DNA from: Methylophilus sp. TWE2 | GTDB lineage: Bacteria; Pseudomonadota; Gammaproteobacteria; Burkholderiales; Methylophilaceae | Length of the DNA stretch: 64,000 nt | Reading direction: 5' to 3' | Assembly: GCF_001183865.1 (NCBI RefSeq) | Contig: NZ_CP012020.1 | Location: 2,413,839-2,477,838 of the forward strand | Part shown: piece by piece, positions 28,992-38,317 of the stretch | How positions within the stretch are numbered: the first letter of the stretch is position 1 | Layout of the letters: every line of letters begins with the position of its first letter | Program-made: the position numbers and the translations under genes | Notes under the pieces: model-generated | What the model saw: the letters and a program-made list of their open reading frames with translations, nothing else | The model's database searches: none | Told to the model about the DNA's origin: nothing

Positions 28992-31900
28992 TTATGCAGG
29001 CTTGATCTTGAACCAGATGGCATACATGGCTGGTAAAAACACCAGGGTAAGCACAGTGCCGGCAAAGGTGCCGCCAATCAGCGTGTATGCCAGCGTGCCC
29101 CAAAACACGGAATGCGTGAGTGGAATAAAGGCAAGGATGGCCGCCAGCGCGGTCAAGATCACAGGCCTTGCGCGTTGCACCGTGGCTTCAACCACAGCCC
29201 GGAAAGGATCTAACCCAGCCTGTTCATTCTCATGGATTTGGCCAATCAGAATCAGGGTGTTCCGCATCAGGATGCCGGATAAGGCAATCAAGCCAACCAG
29301 CGCATTAATACCAAACGGCTGCTGGAATAGAATGAGTGTTGGCACCACCCCGATCAGGCCAAGCGGACTGGTCAAAAACACCATGACCATGGCAGCCATA
29401 GACCGCACTTGCAGTACAAGTATCAGCAACGTGATGGCAAGCATGATGGGGAAGATGGGCAGCATCGCCACGCTTGCTTTGCCTGACTCTTCAATCGACC
29501 CCGCTTCAGTGATCCGGTATCCAGGCGGGAGCTTGCTGATCAGCGGCTGAAGCTGTTTTGTGATTTCTGTTGAAACATCCGGTGGTTGCAGTTCTTCTGC
29601 AATATCACCTCGCACCGTGATGGTAGGCACCCGGTCACGACGACGCATGATGGGTTCTTCCATACGGATATCGACCGTACCCACTTGTGATAAAGGGATG
29701 CGCTGACCGTTAGCACCAGCTAATGTAAAGTCACCCACTTTGGCAGGATCCAGCCGCTTGTCTCCAGACGAACGGGCAATGACCTGTACGGTACGAATAT
29801 CTTCACGCACCTCTGTCACCGGGATACCTGTCAGCAGAAACTGTAGTTGTTGCGCGACTGAAGTAGAACTCAGGCCCACAGCTTGCAAACGATCCTGATC
29901 TAAGGTCAGGTGAAGCGCGGGGACGCGCACCCCCCAGTCAGTATTGACGGTGCGCATCAATGGGCTGGCATCCATTATCTGCTGCACCTGCTTCGCTATG
30001 TCGCGCAAAGTGTTGATGTCCGGCCCTGAAACGCGATAGGCCACAGGGAACGGCGAGTATGGGCCGAACACCAGTTGCGTCACGCGCAAGCGGGCTTCTG
30101 GCGCCAGGCCGTCAGCAATCACTTGCCGCAATCTTAACTTTAAGGCTTCGCGCTCCACCTGGTTATCGGTACGCACCACGATTTTGGCGAAGGATGAATC
30201 AGGAAGCTCAGGCCCCACCGAGAAAAAGAACCGTGGCGCACCCTGGCCGACATAGGCGGTGACGATTTTGGCTTCTTTTTGTTTGGATAACCAGGCCTCG
30301 ACCTTGCTGGCCGCCAGGCTGGTTTGAGCGATAGAGGTGCCATACGGCATCTGTACCTCGACCAGGACTTCTGGCCGATCTGAAATCGGGAAAAACTGTT
30401 TTTTGACCACGGCCATCCCCAATACTGACATCACGAAAAGCCCAATGACGGTGGCGGCGACGAGCCACTTGCGCGCAATAATCCGCCCTAATAAGCGACG
30501 GAAACGGTTGTAACTGGGCTTGTCATAAATCGCATGGTGCCCACCTTCAACTTTTTTAAAGTCAGGCAACAGCTTGACCCCAATATAAGGTGTGAACACC
30601 ACGGCAACCACCCAAGAGGCGATCAGGGCGATACCAACGATCCAGAACATATTACTGGTATATTCACCTGCGCTTGAACGCGCGAAGCCATTGGGCATAA
30701 AGCCCACGGCAGTGACCAGCGTGCCTGATAGCATAGGGGCAGCCGTATGGCTCCAGGCGTAGGCAGAAGCCGTCAGGCGGTCATAGCCCTCTTCCATCTT
30801 CACTACCATCATCTCAATGGCGATGATGGCATCGTCAACCAGCAAGCCTAGTGCGAGGATTAAAGAGCCCAAGGTGATGCGATCAAAGTTTTTACCCGTA
30901 GCCAGCATGACGGCAAACACCACTGCCAGTGTCAACGGCACCGCAGCGGCAACCACCACCCCAACACGCCAACCCATGCTCAAGAAACTGACCAACAGCA
31001 CCACCAGCACAGCGGCAAAAAACTTGACCATAAACTCATCGACGGAAGCACTAATATTCACCGCCTGGTCAGTCACTTTCACCAATTGCATGCCCAATGG
31101 CTGTTGCGCATTGATGTCAGAAACTTCCTGATCCAGGGCTTTGCCCAAGTCCAGTCCGTTCCACCCTTCACGCATCACCACACCCAGCAATATTGCGGGT
31201 TCACCGCCATTGCGTATCATAAAGGTGGCAGGATCTTCATACCCGCGTGCCACTTTTGCAATATCCGATAATTTAAGGGTGCGCCCCTTGGTCACGATGG
31301 GCGTATTGCGTATTTTCTCCAATTCATCAAACGCGCCATCGACGCGAATGACGACTGCTGAGCCTTTAGTTTCAACAGTCCCTGCTGGCGTTAACGCATT
31401 CTGGTTATTGAGTGCAGCGAATACATCCTGTGGCGTGATGCCTAACGTGGCAAGGCGGTCATGCGAAATTTCAACGAAAATACGCTCCGCCTGCTCGCCG
31501 ATGATATTGACCTTTTTAACACCAGGCACATGCAGCATGCGCTGACGCAATCGTTCGGCATCGCGTATCAGGGTGCGTTGCGTCAGTCCTTTCGCTTTCA
31601 GTGCAAACAAAGCAAAGGTGACATCAGAATACTCGTCATTGAGAAAAGGCCCGATTACGCCAGCGGGGAGCTGACGCACTTCATCGCCTACCTTTTTACG
31701 CGCCTGGTAGAACTCATCCTGCACTTCAGAGGGGGGCGTGCTATCAAGCAGGGTCAGCGTAGTAAACGCCAGACCAGGACGGGTGTAGGTCTCACTTCGT
31801 TCATACCAGCGCAACTCTTGCAGGCGCTTTTCAATTTTCTCCGCCACCTGGTCCTGCATCTCTTGTGCAGTGGCACCGGGCCAGGCGGTGATAATGGTCA

Positions 31901-32042
31901 TGACTTTGATCGTAAATGAAGGATCTTCAGCGCGACCCAGCTTGAAAAACGCCATCACACCACTGATGGAGATGAGAATAATCAGGAACAGTGTGATGGC
32001 ACGTTCACGTACTGCCAGTGCCGACAAATTAAAGCCGCTCAT
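28992..32042 (-). CDS. RND multidrug efflux permease (AcrB/HAE1 family)
   Basis: 1016 residues, full length for an RND permease: 12 membrane helices with two large periplasmic loops. TM4 keeps the proton-relay pair in GLLVDDAIIAIE, and the N-terminus shows the usual amphipathic start and ALAVRERAITLFLIILI helix. It is translationally coupled to the adaptor (TAATG overlap at 32042-32044). Together with the outer-membrane factor at 33935 it would form a tripartite drug/proton antiporter. The substrate spectrum cannot be read from the sequence. Confidence 0.93.
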   Translation of the reverse strand: MSGFNLSALAVRERAITLFLIILISISGVMAFFKLGRAEDPSFTIKVMTIITAWPGATAQEMQDQVAEKIEKRLQELRWYERSETYTRPGLAFTTLTLLDSTPPSEVQDEFYQARKKVGDEVRQLPAGVIGPFLNDEYSDVTFALFALKAKGLTQRTLIRDAERLRQRMLHVPGVKKVNIIGEQAERIFVEISHDRLATLGITPQDVFAALNNQNALTPAGTVETKGSAVVIRVDGAFDELEKIRNTPIVTKGRTLKLSDIAKVARGYEDPATFMIRNGGEPAILLGVVMREGWNGLDLGKALDQEVSDINAQQPLGMQLVKVTDQAVNISASVDEFMVKFFAAVLVVLLVSFLSMGWRVGVVVAAAVPLTLAVVFAVMLATGKNFDRITLGSLILALGLLVDDAIIAIEMMVVKMEEGYDRLTASAYAWSHTAAPMLSGTLVTAVGFMPNGFARSSAGEYTSNMFWIVGIALIASWVVAVVFTPYIGVKLLPDFKKVEGGHHAIYDKPSYNRFRRLLGRIIARKWLVAATVIGLFVMSVLGMAVVKKQFFPISDRPEVLVEVQMPYGTSIAQTSLAASKVEAWLSKQKEAKIVTAYVGQGAPRFFFSVGPELPDSSFAKIVVRTDNQVEREALKLRLRQVIADGLAPEARLRVTQLVFGPYSPFPVAYRVSGPDINTLRDIAKQVQQIMDASPLMRTVNTDWGVRVPALHLTLDQDRLQAVGLSSTSVAQQLQFLLTGIPVTEVREDIRTVQVIARSSGDKRLDPAKVGDFTLAGANGQRIPLSQVGTVDIRMEEPIMRRRDRVPTITVRGDIAEELQPPDVSTEITKQLQPLISKLPPGYRITEAGSIEESGKASVAMLPIFPIMLAITLLILVLQVRSMAAMVMVFLTSPLGLIGVVPTLILFQQPFGINALVGLIALSGILMRNTLILIGQIHENEQAGLDPFRAVVEATVQRARPVILTALAAILAFIPLTHSVFWGTLAYTLIGGTFAGTVLTLVFLPAMYAIWFKIKPA

Positions 32043-33160
32043 TATTGTGCTCCACGGCTAGATGCGGCATCAGGCTTGCCTGCTTTGAGCACCCTGACCT
32101 TTTCGCCATCCCGTAAAAGATGCGCCCCCAACGCCACGATCTCATCACTCGTCTTCAGGTTGCCTTTAACGATTACAGATTCTTCACCAACATTCACCAG
32201 CTGAATTGGGCGCCAATTGACCTGGCTGGATGTTCGATTCACCACCCACACCCCGGTTGCACTGCCTGTATCCAATATCGCACCGACAGGCACCTCTAAA
32301 AGATCGCTTTGATTAGCCTCATCCTCTTTCATCTGGATAATGACGGTTGCCCCCAGTCGTGCATTCACCAAGGCATCGGTCAACGTAAATCGGGCTTCAT
32401 ACGTGCGCGTCAGGGGGTCAGCTGACTCTGAGAGCTGCCTCAGTTTGGCGTTCGATGTCTGATCTTGTTTGCCGTATAGGGTGGCAGTTGCCTTTATGCC
32501 AAGCGGAGGATGCATGGTTTCAGGCAGATTCACAATGGCTTCACGCTCGCCTGCATGGGCAATGCGAATGACGGTTTGACCGGCATTAACGACTTGCCCG
32601 GGTTCAGCCAGGGTTTCAACAACGACGCCATCTGAGTCTGCCAACAGCATGGCGTAGCCGGAAGCATTTTTGGCGACACCGGCTTGTGACTCAGTCGCTT
32701 TGAGCTGGGCCTGGGCAGCATCGGCTGCCGCTTTAATCTGATCATAGGTGGAAGAAGAAATAGCCCCCGCTTCAACCAACCCCCGGTGCCTGAGTTCTTC
32801 TTGTGCGGTTTGGTCTGCCCTCGCCTTGGCAGCCAGAACTGTTTCTTGTTGCCCCTTAACGCCCAGCAATAAGTCATTTGCGTCAATACGCAGCAGGGGT
32901 TGACCACGTTTCACTTTTTGTCCGGCGTCTACATATCGCTCAAGGACTTTACCGGAGACACGAAATGCCAGGTCACTTTGCACTCTTGCCGCGACCGTAC
33001 CCGTAAAAGCGCGTGATGCTGTAGAGGCAAACTTGACCGTTGCCGTTTTCACCAATGGCACAGCCGTACGCGGATCCTGTAGTGGCTTCTCGCTGCAAGC
33101 GACTAACGATAGTGAACCGAGCAAGATGAGGCTTGCAAGAATGGATGTACGCTGAGGCAT
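32042..33160 (-). CDS. RND efflux periplasmic adaptor lipoprotein
   Basis: 372 residues. The lipoprotein signal ends LSLVAC with C22 as the lipidated residue. The membrane-fusion-protein architecture follows: a barrel-sandwich half (VSGKVLERYVDAGQKVKRGQ), a coiled-coil hairpin (about 95-165), the second lipoyl half (DGVVVETLAEPGQVV) and a beta-barrel. ATG at 33160 is preceded by GGGAGAA. Its promoter region carries one of two matching TAGTGACT-type operators. Confidence 0.92.
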   Translation of the reverse strand: MPQRTSILASLILLGSLSLVACSEKPLQDPRTAVPLVKTATVKFASTASRAFTGTVAARVQSDLAFRVSGKVLERYVDAGQKVKRGQPLLRIDANDLLLGVKGQQETVLAAKARADQTAQEELRHRGLVEAGAISSSTYDQIKAAADAAQAQLKATESQAGVAKNASGYAMLLADSDGVVVETLAEPGQVVNAGQTVIRIAHAGEREAIVNLPETMHPPLGIKATATLYGKQDQTSNAKLRQLSESADPLTRTYEARFTLTDALVNARLGATVIIQMKEDEANQSDLLEVPVGAILDTGSATGVWVVNRTSSQVNWRPIQLVNVGEESVIVKGNLKTSDEIVALGAHLLRDGEKVRVLKAGKPDAASSRGAQ

Positions 33161-33199
33161 GCGAGTTTCTCCCAAATATAGACACTCGCATTCTGAGAC

Positions 33200-33227
33200 T
33201 AGTGACTAATTATGTCAATAGTCACTA
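33200..33227. promoter_or_regulatory. TetR operator 1, adaptor promoter
   Basis: TAGTGACT-N12-AGTCACTA is a perfect 8+8 inverted repeat in the 72-bp gap between the tetR stop and the adaptor start. On the minus strand TTGACA lies inside it, so bound repressor would cover the -35 region of the adaptor-permease-SDR operon. The same element recurs at 33881-33908. Confidence 0.75.
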
Positions 33228-33232
33228 AATAT

Positions 33233-33850
33233 TTAGGGGGCTAAACTTCTCAATATTAAATTCGAGAGCACCATAGGGGCTTGATCAGCAATATTCAGAT
33301 TGTGTTGCAGCAGCAAGGGATTGCAATAAGGAAGCATCACAAAAAAGATCGCATTGACGGTTTCATCAATGGGAGTTTTACGCTCAAACTCGCCAGCCTC
33401 GCGCCCCTCGCGCACAATATCAAGGATGATTTTTTTGATACTCTCCTGGTAATCAGTGCAGGATTGCCACTGCTCAGTGGCGGCGGATGCCGCAATGTCA
33501 TATAGCTTGCGGTCTTCAAAAAACAACTGTGAACTGGTCTCAACAACCACCCTAAAAACCCTCCTAAGGCGCTCTGATGCTGAATTTGCATCAGACATCC
33601 CGGCTTCTACCGCTTGTAAAATAGCGCTTAAGGTGTTCGCGCAGATCACTTCTCCAATGGCTTGTTTGGTAGAAAAAAACTTATATATATAGGCCTTGGA
33701 AAAGCCTATCGCTTTAGCAAGATCAGAAACGGTGGTTTTTTCATAGCCATAGCGGCTGAAGTATTCCGCCGCCGCATTGACGATCTGGTCACGGACATTA
33801 TGTTCAGAGGGTCCGCGTACATTTGGCTCTGGTTTTTTCATCATATTCAT
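33233..33850 (-). CDS. TetR-family repressor of the RND efflux locus
   Basis: About 205 residues. The HTH is clear (IVNAAAEYFSRYGYEKTTVSDLAKAIGFSKAYIYKFFSTKQAIG), and the C-terminal domain is that of RND-linked TetR proteins. The start is ambiguous: several in-frame ATGs lie at 33859, 33850, 33844 and 33841, and I chose 33850 because GGA lies eight bases upstream. It sits between the efflux operon and the divergent outer-membrane-factor operon, and near-identical operators occur at both, so it probably represses both arms and itself. Confidence 0.88.
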   Translation of the reverse strand: MNMMKKPEPNVRGPSEHNVRDQIVNAAAEYFSRYGYEKTTVSDLAKAIGFSKAYIYKFFSTKQAIGEVICANTLSAILQAVEAGMSDANSASERLRRVFRVVVETSSQLFFEDRKLYDIAASAATEQWQSCTDYQESIKKIILDIVREGREAGEFERKTPIDETVNAIFFVMLPYCNPLLLQHNLNIADQAPMVLSNLILRSLAP

Positions 33851-33872
33851 AGCATACATCCACAATGGGGGA

Positions 33873-33908
33873 TTGACAACTAGTGACTATATTGTAATAT
33901 GGTCACTA
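33873..33908 (+). promoter_or_regulatory. Outer-membrane-factor promoter with TetR operator 2
   Basis: TTGACA (33873-33878) is 16 bp from TAATAT (33895-33900). TAGTGACT-N12-GGTCACTA (33881-33908) fills the spacer and covers the -10 box; it differs from operator 1 by one base in the right arm and has the same 12-bp spacing. This is a textbook repression geometry. Confidence 0.75.
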
Positions 33909-33934
33909 TCCAACTTGAACAAGCAAAGGTTATT

Positions 33935-35431
33935 ATGCCTTTTAAACGACTGATTCTGACATTGCTGAGCGCTGGCCTATTGAGCAACTGTGCGGTGGGG
34001 CCAGAGTATAAAAAAGCAGAGATGCCCCTTCCTGACAGCTTTATGGGACAGTCGACACTTGCGCATCGGAAGGCGACCGCCGATACCGATATCACCAAGT
34101 GGTGGGAAGCTTTCGGTGACCCGCAGTTGACCCAGCTTATTGCAATCGCGCTGGAGCAAAACCTGGATATTGCCCAGGCACAAGCACGCATCACCCAAGC
34201 CAGATCCGGCTTGAGCTCAGCAAATGCGGCGTTATTACCTTCAGGCAATATCAACAGCCAGGTCACCAGAAACCATCAGTCTCTCGAATCGCCATTAGGC
34301 CAGCTGCTGAACGCAGTCCCTGGTTACGATAGGAATGCGACGCTTTACGAGGCAAACCTGAATGCCAGTTGGGAGCTGGATATCTTTGGTGGATTAAAAC
34401 ACCAGCAACAGGCCGCTTTTGCCGAATATCAAGCCACGCAAGCCGGTGCGATTGCAACAAGATTGGCGATTGCTGCGAATACCGCAGACCTTTATGTCAC
34501 TGTGCGCGGATTGCAATCTCGGCTGGAGATTGCAAGAAAGCAACTTTCAACGCAACAACAACTGGCAGACAAGATACGCCTCCTCCATTCGCGAGGGCTC
34601 GCCCCCAAGCTGCAAGTGGAGCAATCAGAGGCAGCCGTGGCGCAAGTTGCCGCCACTATTCCCGTATTAGAAGCGGGGTTGGTGGCGGCCATGAATGCGA
34701 TAGATGTGATGTTAGGCCAAGCGCCGGGTAAATATCGCGCCGAATTAAATGTGGTGAGACCGATTCCAGCAGCCCCACAAATGACCTCATTGGGCGCCCC
34801 GGGCGAGTTGCTCAAACGCAGACCAGACCTGATTGTCGCCGAGCGGCGTCTGGCAATGGCCAATGCCAACATTGGCCAAGCCATCGCGGAATATTATCCA
34901 AAAGTTGGGCTTAGCTTGTTAGTCGGTAGTGCGACTGCTATTTCTGGCGGCAATCTGTTTAGCAACGCTGCCAATCAGGCCGCAGCCGTGGCAGGCTTGC
35001 GCTGGCGACTGTTCGACTTTGGCAGGATTGACGCACAAATCCACCGCGCAAAAGGACAAGAAGCTGAGTTGTTAGCGGCTTACAGACAATCTGCGCTCCG
35101 TGCGACCGAAGATGTAGAAAATGCCATTTCAGCCTTAGTCAAGCGAGAAGAGCAATCCATTTACCTACGGCAAGGAGAGCAGGCATTGGCGCAGGCACGG
35201 GATACATCTTTTATCGCCTATCAGCGAGGCGTCGTCAGCTTGATTGAAGTGTTACATGCAGATGAAAACTTACTCAGGGTATCGGATGCAAAAGCGCAAT
35301 CGCAAACAGAAGCCGCCAGATCGGCCATCGCGGCGTTTAAAGCCTTGGGCGGCGGATGGGATCCAAACAGCACGCAAGCGGCATCTCTGACTCAAGCAGG
35401 CATTGAACATAGCAGCAGCGCAAATCCCTGA
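33935..35431 (+). CDS. Outer-membrane efflux factor lipoprotein (NodT/OprM family)
   Basis: 498 residues. The signal ends in lipobox SAGLLSNC with C19 lipidated, then CAVGPEYKKAEMPLPDSF, the usual OprM/NodT start. Two OEP repeats of long helices follow (ALEQNLDIAQAQARITQAR and LLKRRPDLIVAERRLAMANANIGQAIAEYYPKV split by a beta segment). It is the trimeric outer-membrane exit duct for the divergent RND adaptor and permease. ATG at 33935 has AAAGG upstream; a frame start at 33899 would lie inside the operator. Confidence 0.92.
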   Translation: MPFKRLILTLLSAGLLSNCAVGPEYKKAEMPLPDSFMGQSTLAHRKATADTDITKWWEAFGDPQLTQLIAIALEQNLDIAQAQARITQARSGLSSANAALLPSGNINSQVTRNHQSLESPLGQLLNAVPGYDRNATLYEANLNASWELDIFGGLKHQQQAAFAEYQATQAGAIATRLAIAANTADLYVTVRGLQSRLEIARKQLSTQQQLADKIRLLHSRGLAPKLQVEQSEAAVAQVAATIPVLEAGLVAAMNAIDVMLGQAPGKYRAELNVVRPIPAAPQMTSLGAPGELLKRRPDLIVAERRLAMANANIGQAIAEYYPKVGLSLLVGSATAISGGNLFSNAANQAAAVAGLRWRLFDFGRIDAQIHRAKGQEAELLAAYRQSALRATEDVENAISALVKREEQSIYLRQGEQALAQARDTSFIAYQRGVVSLIEVLHADENLLRVSDAKAQSQTEAARSAIAAFKALGGGWDPNSTQAASLTQAGIEHSSSANP

Positions 35432-35489
35432 TTGAACCGCAGGCTGCAGCAAACAGTTAAACCTTAACGCAATTAACAGGGAGTAAAAG

Positions 35490-36398
35490 ATGAAAAAAAT
35501 ATTGCTGATGATAGGCGTTGTCTTCAGCCTGTTTCTGACAGGCTGCTCAACTATCAGCCACGGTGAATATACGCAAAACTGGACGCAAAGCGCGCCTGAA
35601 CTTTTAACCCTGGAGGGGGGAGTCACGGTCAGGTACATGCGCACCGGCAATGGCCCGCCACTTGTTCTGTTACACACCATCCGCACCCAGCTCGACTATT
35701 TTGAAAAATTAGTCCCGTTGTTGAGCAGTCAATACGAGGTGATCGTGCTGGATTTACCCGGCCATGGCCAGTCCAGCATTGATGACATTGCCTACACTGA
35801 AGAATTTTTCAGGCGAACAACAAAAGAGTTCATCACCAGGCTGGATTTAAAGGAGGTGACGCTCGCAGGCGAATCCATTGGTGGTGTGTTAGCGCTGACT
35901 GTCTCTACTGAACTTCCAGATAGGGTGACGCGCGTTTTTTCCCTGAACCCGTACGATTATGGTGAACAATTTGGCGGTGGCATACGCCGTAGTAAAAACG
36001 GCTGGATGGTGGGTTTATTCAACATTTTTGGAAGCTACACGCTAGAGCCGCGTTTTGTAACAGCGGCAGTGATGCACGGCGGTTTTTATGATGTGCAGAA
36101 ATTGCCTGAAGATCTACTGACCGAGTTTTCTAATACGGGCAAGCGAGAGGGGTATCGTGGTGCCGAATACACTGTGTTCAGACACTGGAAAACATGGATA
36201 GCCGCCCGGCAGTTATATCCGCGTGTGAGCGCACCCGTCACCCTTATTTACGGTAGCGATGACTGGTCCAATCCCAGCGAACGTATCCGGAACCAAAAAG
36301 AGATTGCCCACGCAAACCTAATCACGATTGAAAAATCAGGGCACTTCACAGCGCTGGAAAGCCCAGAAAAAGTGGCTGAGATTATTCTCGGAAAATAA
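35490..36398 (+). CDS. Lipoprotein alpha/beta-hydrolase
   Basis: 302 residues. The lipoprotein signal is MKKILLMIGVVFSLFLTGC with C19 lipidated. An alpha/beta-hydrolase domain follows: oxyanion segment LVLLHTIRTQ (HT in place of the common HG), DLPGHGQS, nucleophile elbow AGESIGG (S129), acid in YGSDDWSNP and His in KSGHFTALESP. It lies 58 bp after the outer-membrane factor on the same strand, hence probably in the same TetR-controlled transcript. A periplasmic esterase or lactonase acting on an efflux substrate is a reasonable guess, not shown. Confidence 0.85.
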   Translation: MKKILLMIGVVFSLFLTGCSTISHGEYTQNWTQSAPELLTLEGGVTVRYMRTGNGPPLVLLHTIRTQLDYFEKLVPLLSSQYEVIVLDLPGHGQSSIDDIAYTEEFFRRTTKEFITRLDLKEVTLAGESIGGVLALTVSTELPDRVTRVFSLNPYDYGEQFGGGIRRSKNGWMVGLFNIFGSYTLEPRFVTAAVMHGGFYDVQKLPEDLLTEFSNTGKREGYRGAEYTVFRHWKTWIAARQLYPRVSAPVTLIYGSDDWSNPSERIRNQKEIAHANLITIEKSGHFTALESPEKVAEIILGK

Positions 36399-36535
36399 CA
36401 CGCGCTTGCATCTCTTTTACTGCCCTATAGATAAAGTAAATATATAACTTTTAAATCACCTGACCATAAGAGCAATCTATTTAATAGAGGTGGCTTCGAT
36501 TAGAAACCTATCGCACATAGCGGAAGTTTGATAAA

Positions 36536-36566
36536 AAAAATCAACGGCCAGATGCGTTTGATTTTT
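36536..36566. terminator. Possible terminator in the 300-bp gap after the hydrolase
   Basis: AAAAATCAA pairs with TTGATTTTT around a 13-nt loop, ending in T5. The stem is short and AU-rich, so strength is doubtful. The rest of 36399-36699 shows no gene or clear promoter. Confidence 0.4.
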
Positions 36567-36699
36567 ATAGACCAGTGCCTACGTTCACCCACTCGGACAC
36601 CCCTCATAAAAGAAAAACCAAGGTCGTGATGACCAACTTGTGTCCACCTTTAATCGCATGATCAATTAAGTTGAATAATTAACCTGCCTCGCCACTTAC

Positions 36700-37491
36700 T
36701 TAAAGACGTTTAAACCATAATGGGGTTAAACATAACGCTATCCAAATCACTGCTTCTAAAAATGCTGCCAGCACATCGCTCAAGTAATGAGCGCCCAGAT
36801 ACATGCGGCTAAACGCAACCAGAAAGACCATCGCAATCGCTATCGGCAAAATATAAACAGCCCTGCAAAGGGCAGACTTTTGTGAAATCAGCAATACGGC
36901 CAAAGTGCCATAAAAAACCGTACTGGCAACGACATGCCCGCTTGGAAAACTGTAGGTGACAAGAGTGACAAGCGGATCATCAAAGGTCGGGCGTGCTCGC
37001 TGAAACATATGCTTTGCCAGCAGATTAAGCAACATTGCACCTTGCACTATGAGCAAGACGGACAATGCCGCATACCAGCGTTTTTTCCCAATGTAATATA
37101 GCGTGATCATCCCGGCCACGGAACTCAGGATCCAAGGGTCATGCAGGTGGGTGATGACGAGCAGGCATTGTGTGAGCATCGTCGTGCTATGCGCATGCAG
37201 CCATTGGGCAACCTCCAGATCGACGAGCGTCAACGCGACTTCGTTAATGACATTTTCAGCAATCAACGCAAACAGCGTACCTGCACTGGCCAGTACGATC
37301 AGGCCTAACCTTCGCAGCCGTTGGTAATCAGGCGATGAATGTCTCTCTTCACTGTGAGTGAATAGAGGGGCATGGGAGATGACTGGTTGATAGAGGGTGA
37401 TCATTCGCCCTACCCAAACCAGCATTAGAATCATGATACCCGCAACTGCCAGGAAAATACTGCCCGCAATGAGCCAGGGTGCTGTTACCAT
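36700..37491 (-). CDS. PAP2-family membrane phosphatase
   Basis: 263 residues with about six membrane helices. The three phosphatase motifs are intact: KHMFQRARP (KX6RP), FPSGHVVAS (PSGH) and SRMYLGAHYLSDV (SRX5HX3D). PAP2 enzymes remove phosphate from phosphatidate, undecaprenyl pyrophosphate or related lipids at the periplasmic face. It is third in a kinase-phosphoesterase-PAP2 operon, 19 bp after the phosphoesterase. Confidence 0.9.
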   Translation of the reverse strand: MVTAPWLIAGSIFLAVAGIMILMLVWVGRMITLYQPVISHAPLFTHSEERHSSPDYQRLRRLGLIVLASAGTLFALIAENVINEVALTLVDLEVAQWLHAHSTTMLTQCLLVITHLHDPWILSSVAGMITLYYIGKKRWYAALSVLLIVQGAMLLNLLAKHMFQRARPTFDDPLVTLVTYSFPSGHVVASTVFYGTLAVLLISQKSALCRAVYILPIAIAMVFLVAFSRMYLGAHYLSDVLAAFLEAVIWIALCLTPLWFKRL

Positions 37492-37510
37492 TTAACGAGA
37501 TATCCTATCT

Positions 37511-38317
37511 TTATGAAAGCGCCAGCACCTGGGTGTGTGCTGTGATGAACCGGGAGGTCACGGCATCAAAATCCAGCCGTTCAACATGGCAGTAACGCGA
37601 CGATGTTGTCGGCTCATAGCGGATAAGGTTCACGGAATTCGGCTTGCCTTCGCGTATACGGCTGGAGATGGCCGTTCCCGCGGAGAGGGTCCAGACCGAG
37701 CGTGTCAGGCCATCCATTTTTTCTGCAAGATTACGGATATAAGCCAGATGGATGTGCCCACTTAAAATCAAGTCTGCGCCTGCCGCTGCCCAGGCTTTAA
37801 CAGCTTGTTGGTGACCATGTAGCAGGTTCTCGAGATCACTTTCCCGCTCAACGTACACAGGCTGGTGGACTGCCACGATACGTAACTGCGCTGGCAAAGC
37901 ACCTCGTAACTGCTGCGCTACCCGTTCAATCTGTTGCGCCGAGACTTCGCCATCGGCGTGGCGCCATGGTCGGGTGGCATTAACGCCTATCACCAGCGCA
38001 TCCTGACTGGAAAATTGCGGCTCAAGCTGTTTCCCGAATACGCGACGGTAGTTACCATAAGGATTAAAAACACGTGCAAATAGATTAAACAGCGGAATAT
38101 CGTGGTTACCGGGAATCACCAGCTTCACCGGAGCTGCCAAGGCATCCATAAAACTGCGCGCGGCAGCGAATTGTCCGCGTTTTGCCCGCTGGGTGATATC
38201 GCCTGACAGGATAGCGATATCAGGGCGCAACTCCTGGGCAAGCTGCAATAGCGCAGCCGTCACGTGCGGCTTTTCAGTGCCAAAATGCGGGTCGGAAAGA
38301 TGCAGGATCACGCTCAC
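37511..38317 (-). CDS. Calcineurin-like metallophosphoesterase
   Basis: 268 residues. Metal-binding motifs in order are LSDPHFG (D and H), SGDITQ, PGNHDIP, and SGHIHLAY with HQPV before it. The group includes cAMP phosphodiesterase CpdA-like and UDP-diacylglucosamine hydrolase-like enzymes; the class III phosphodiesterase pattern fits. The start is GTG at 38317, overlapping the lipid-kinase stop as GTGA, so the two are translationally coupled. Confidence 0.88.
   Translation of the reverse strand: MSVILHLSDPHFGTEKPHVTAALLQLAQELRPDIAILSGDITQRAKRGQFAAARSFMDALAAPVKLVIPGNHDIPLFNLFARVFNPYGNYRRVFGKQLEPQFSSQDALVIGVNATRPWRHADGEVSAQQIERVAQQLRGALPAQLRIVAVHQPVYVERESDLENLLHGHQQAVKAWAAAGADLILSGHIHLAYIRNLAEKMDGLTRSVWTLSAGTAISSRIREGKPNSVNLIRYEPTTSSRYCHVERLDFDAVTSRFITAHTQVLALS

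Noticed and set aside
30208..30468. Minus-strand 86-residue frame inside the RND permease gene
   Set aside because: It overlaps a full-length conserved gene in another frame and is its shadow.
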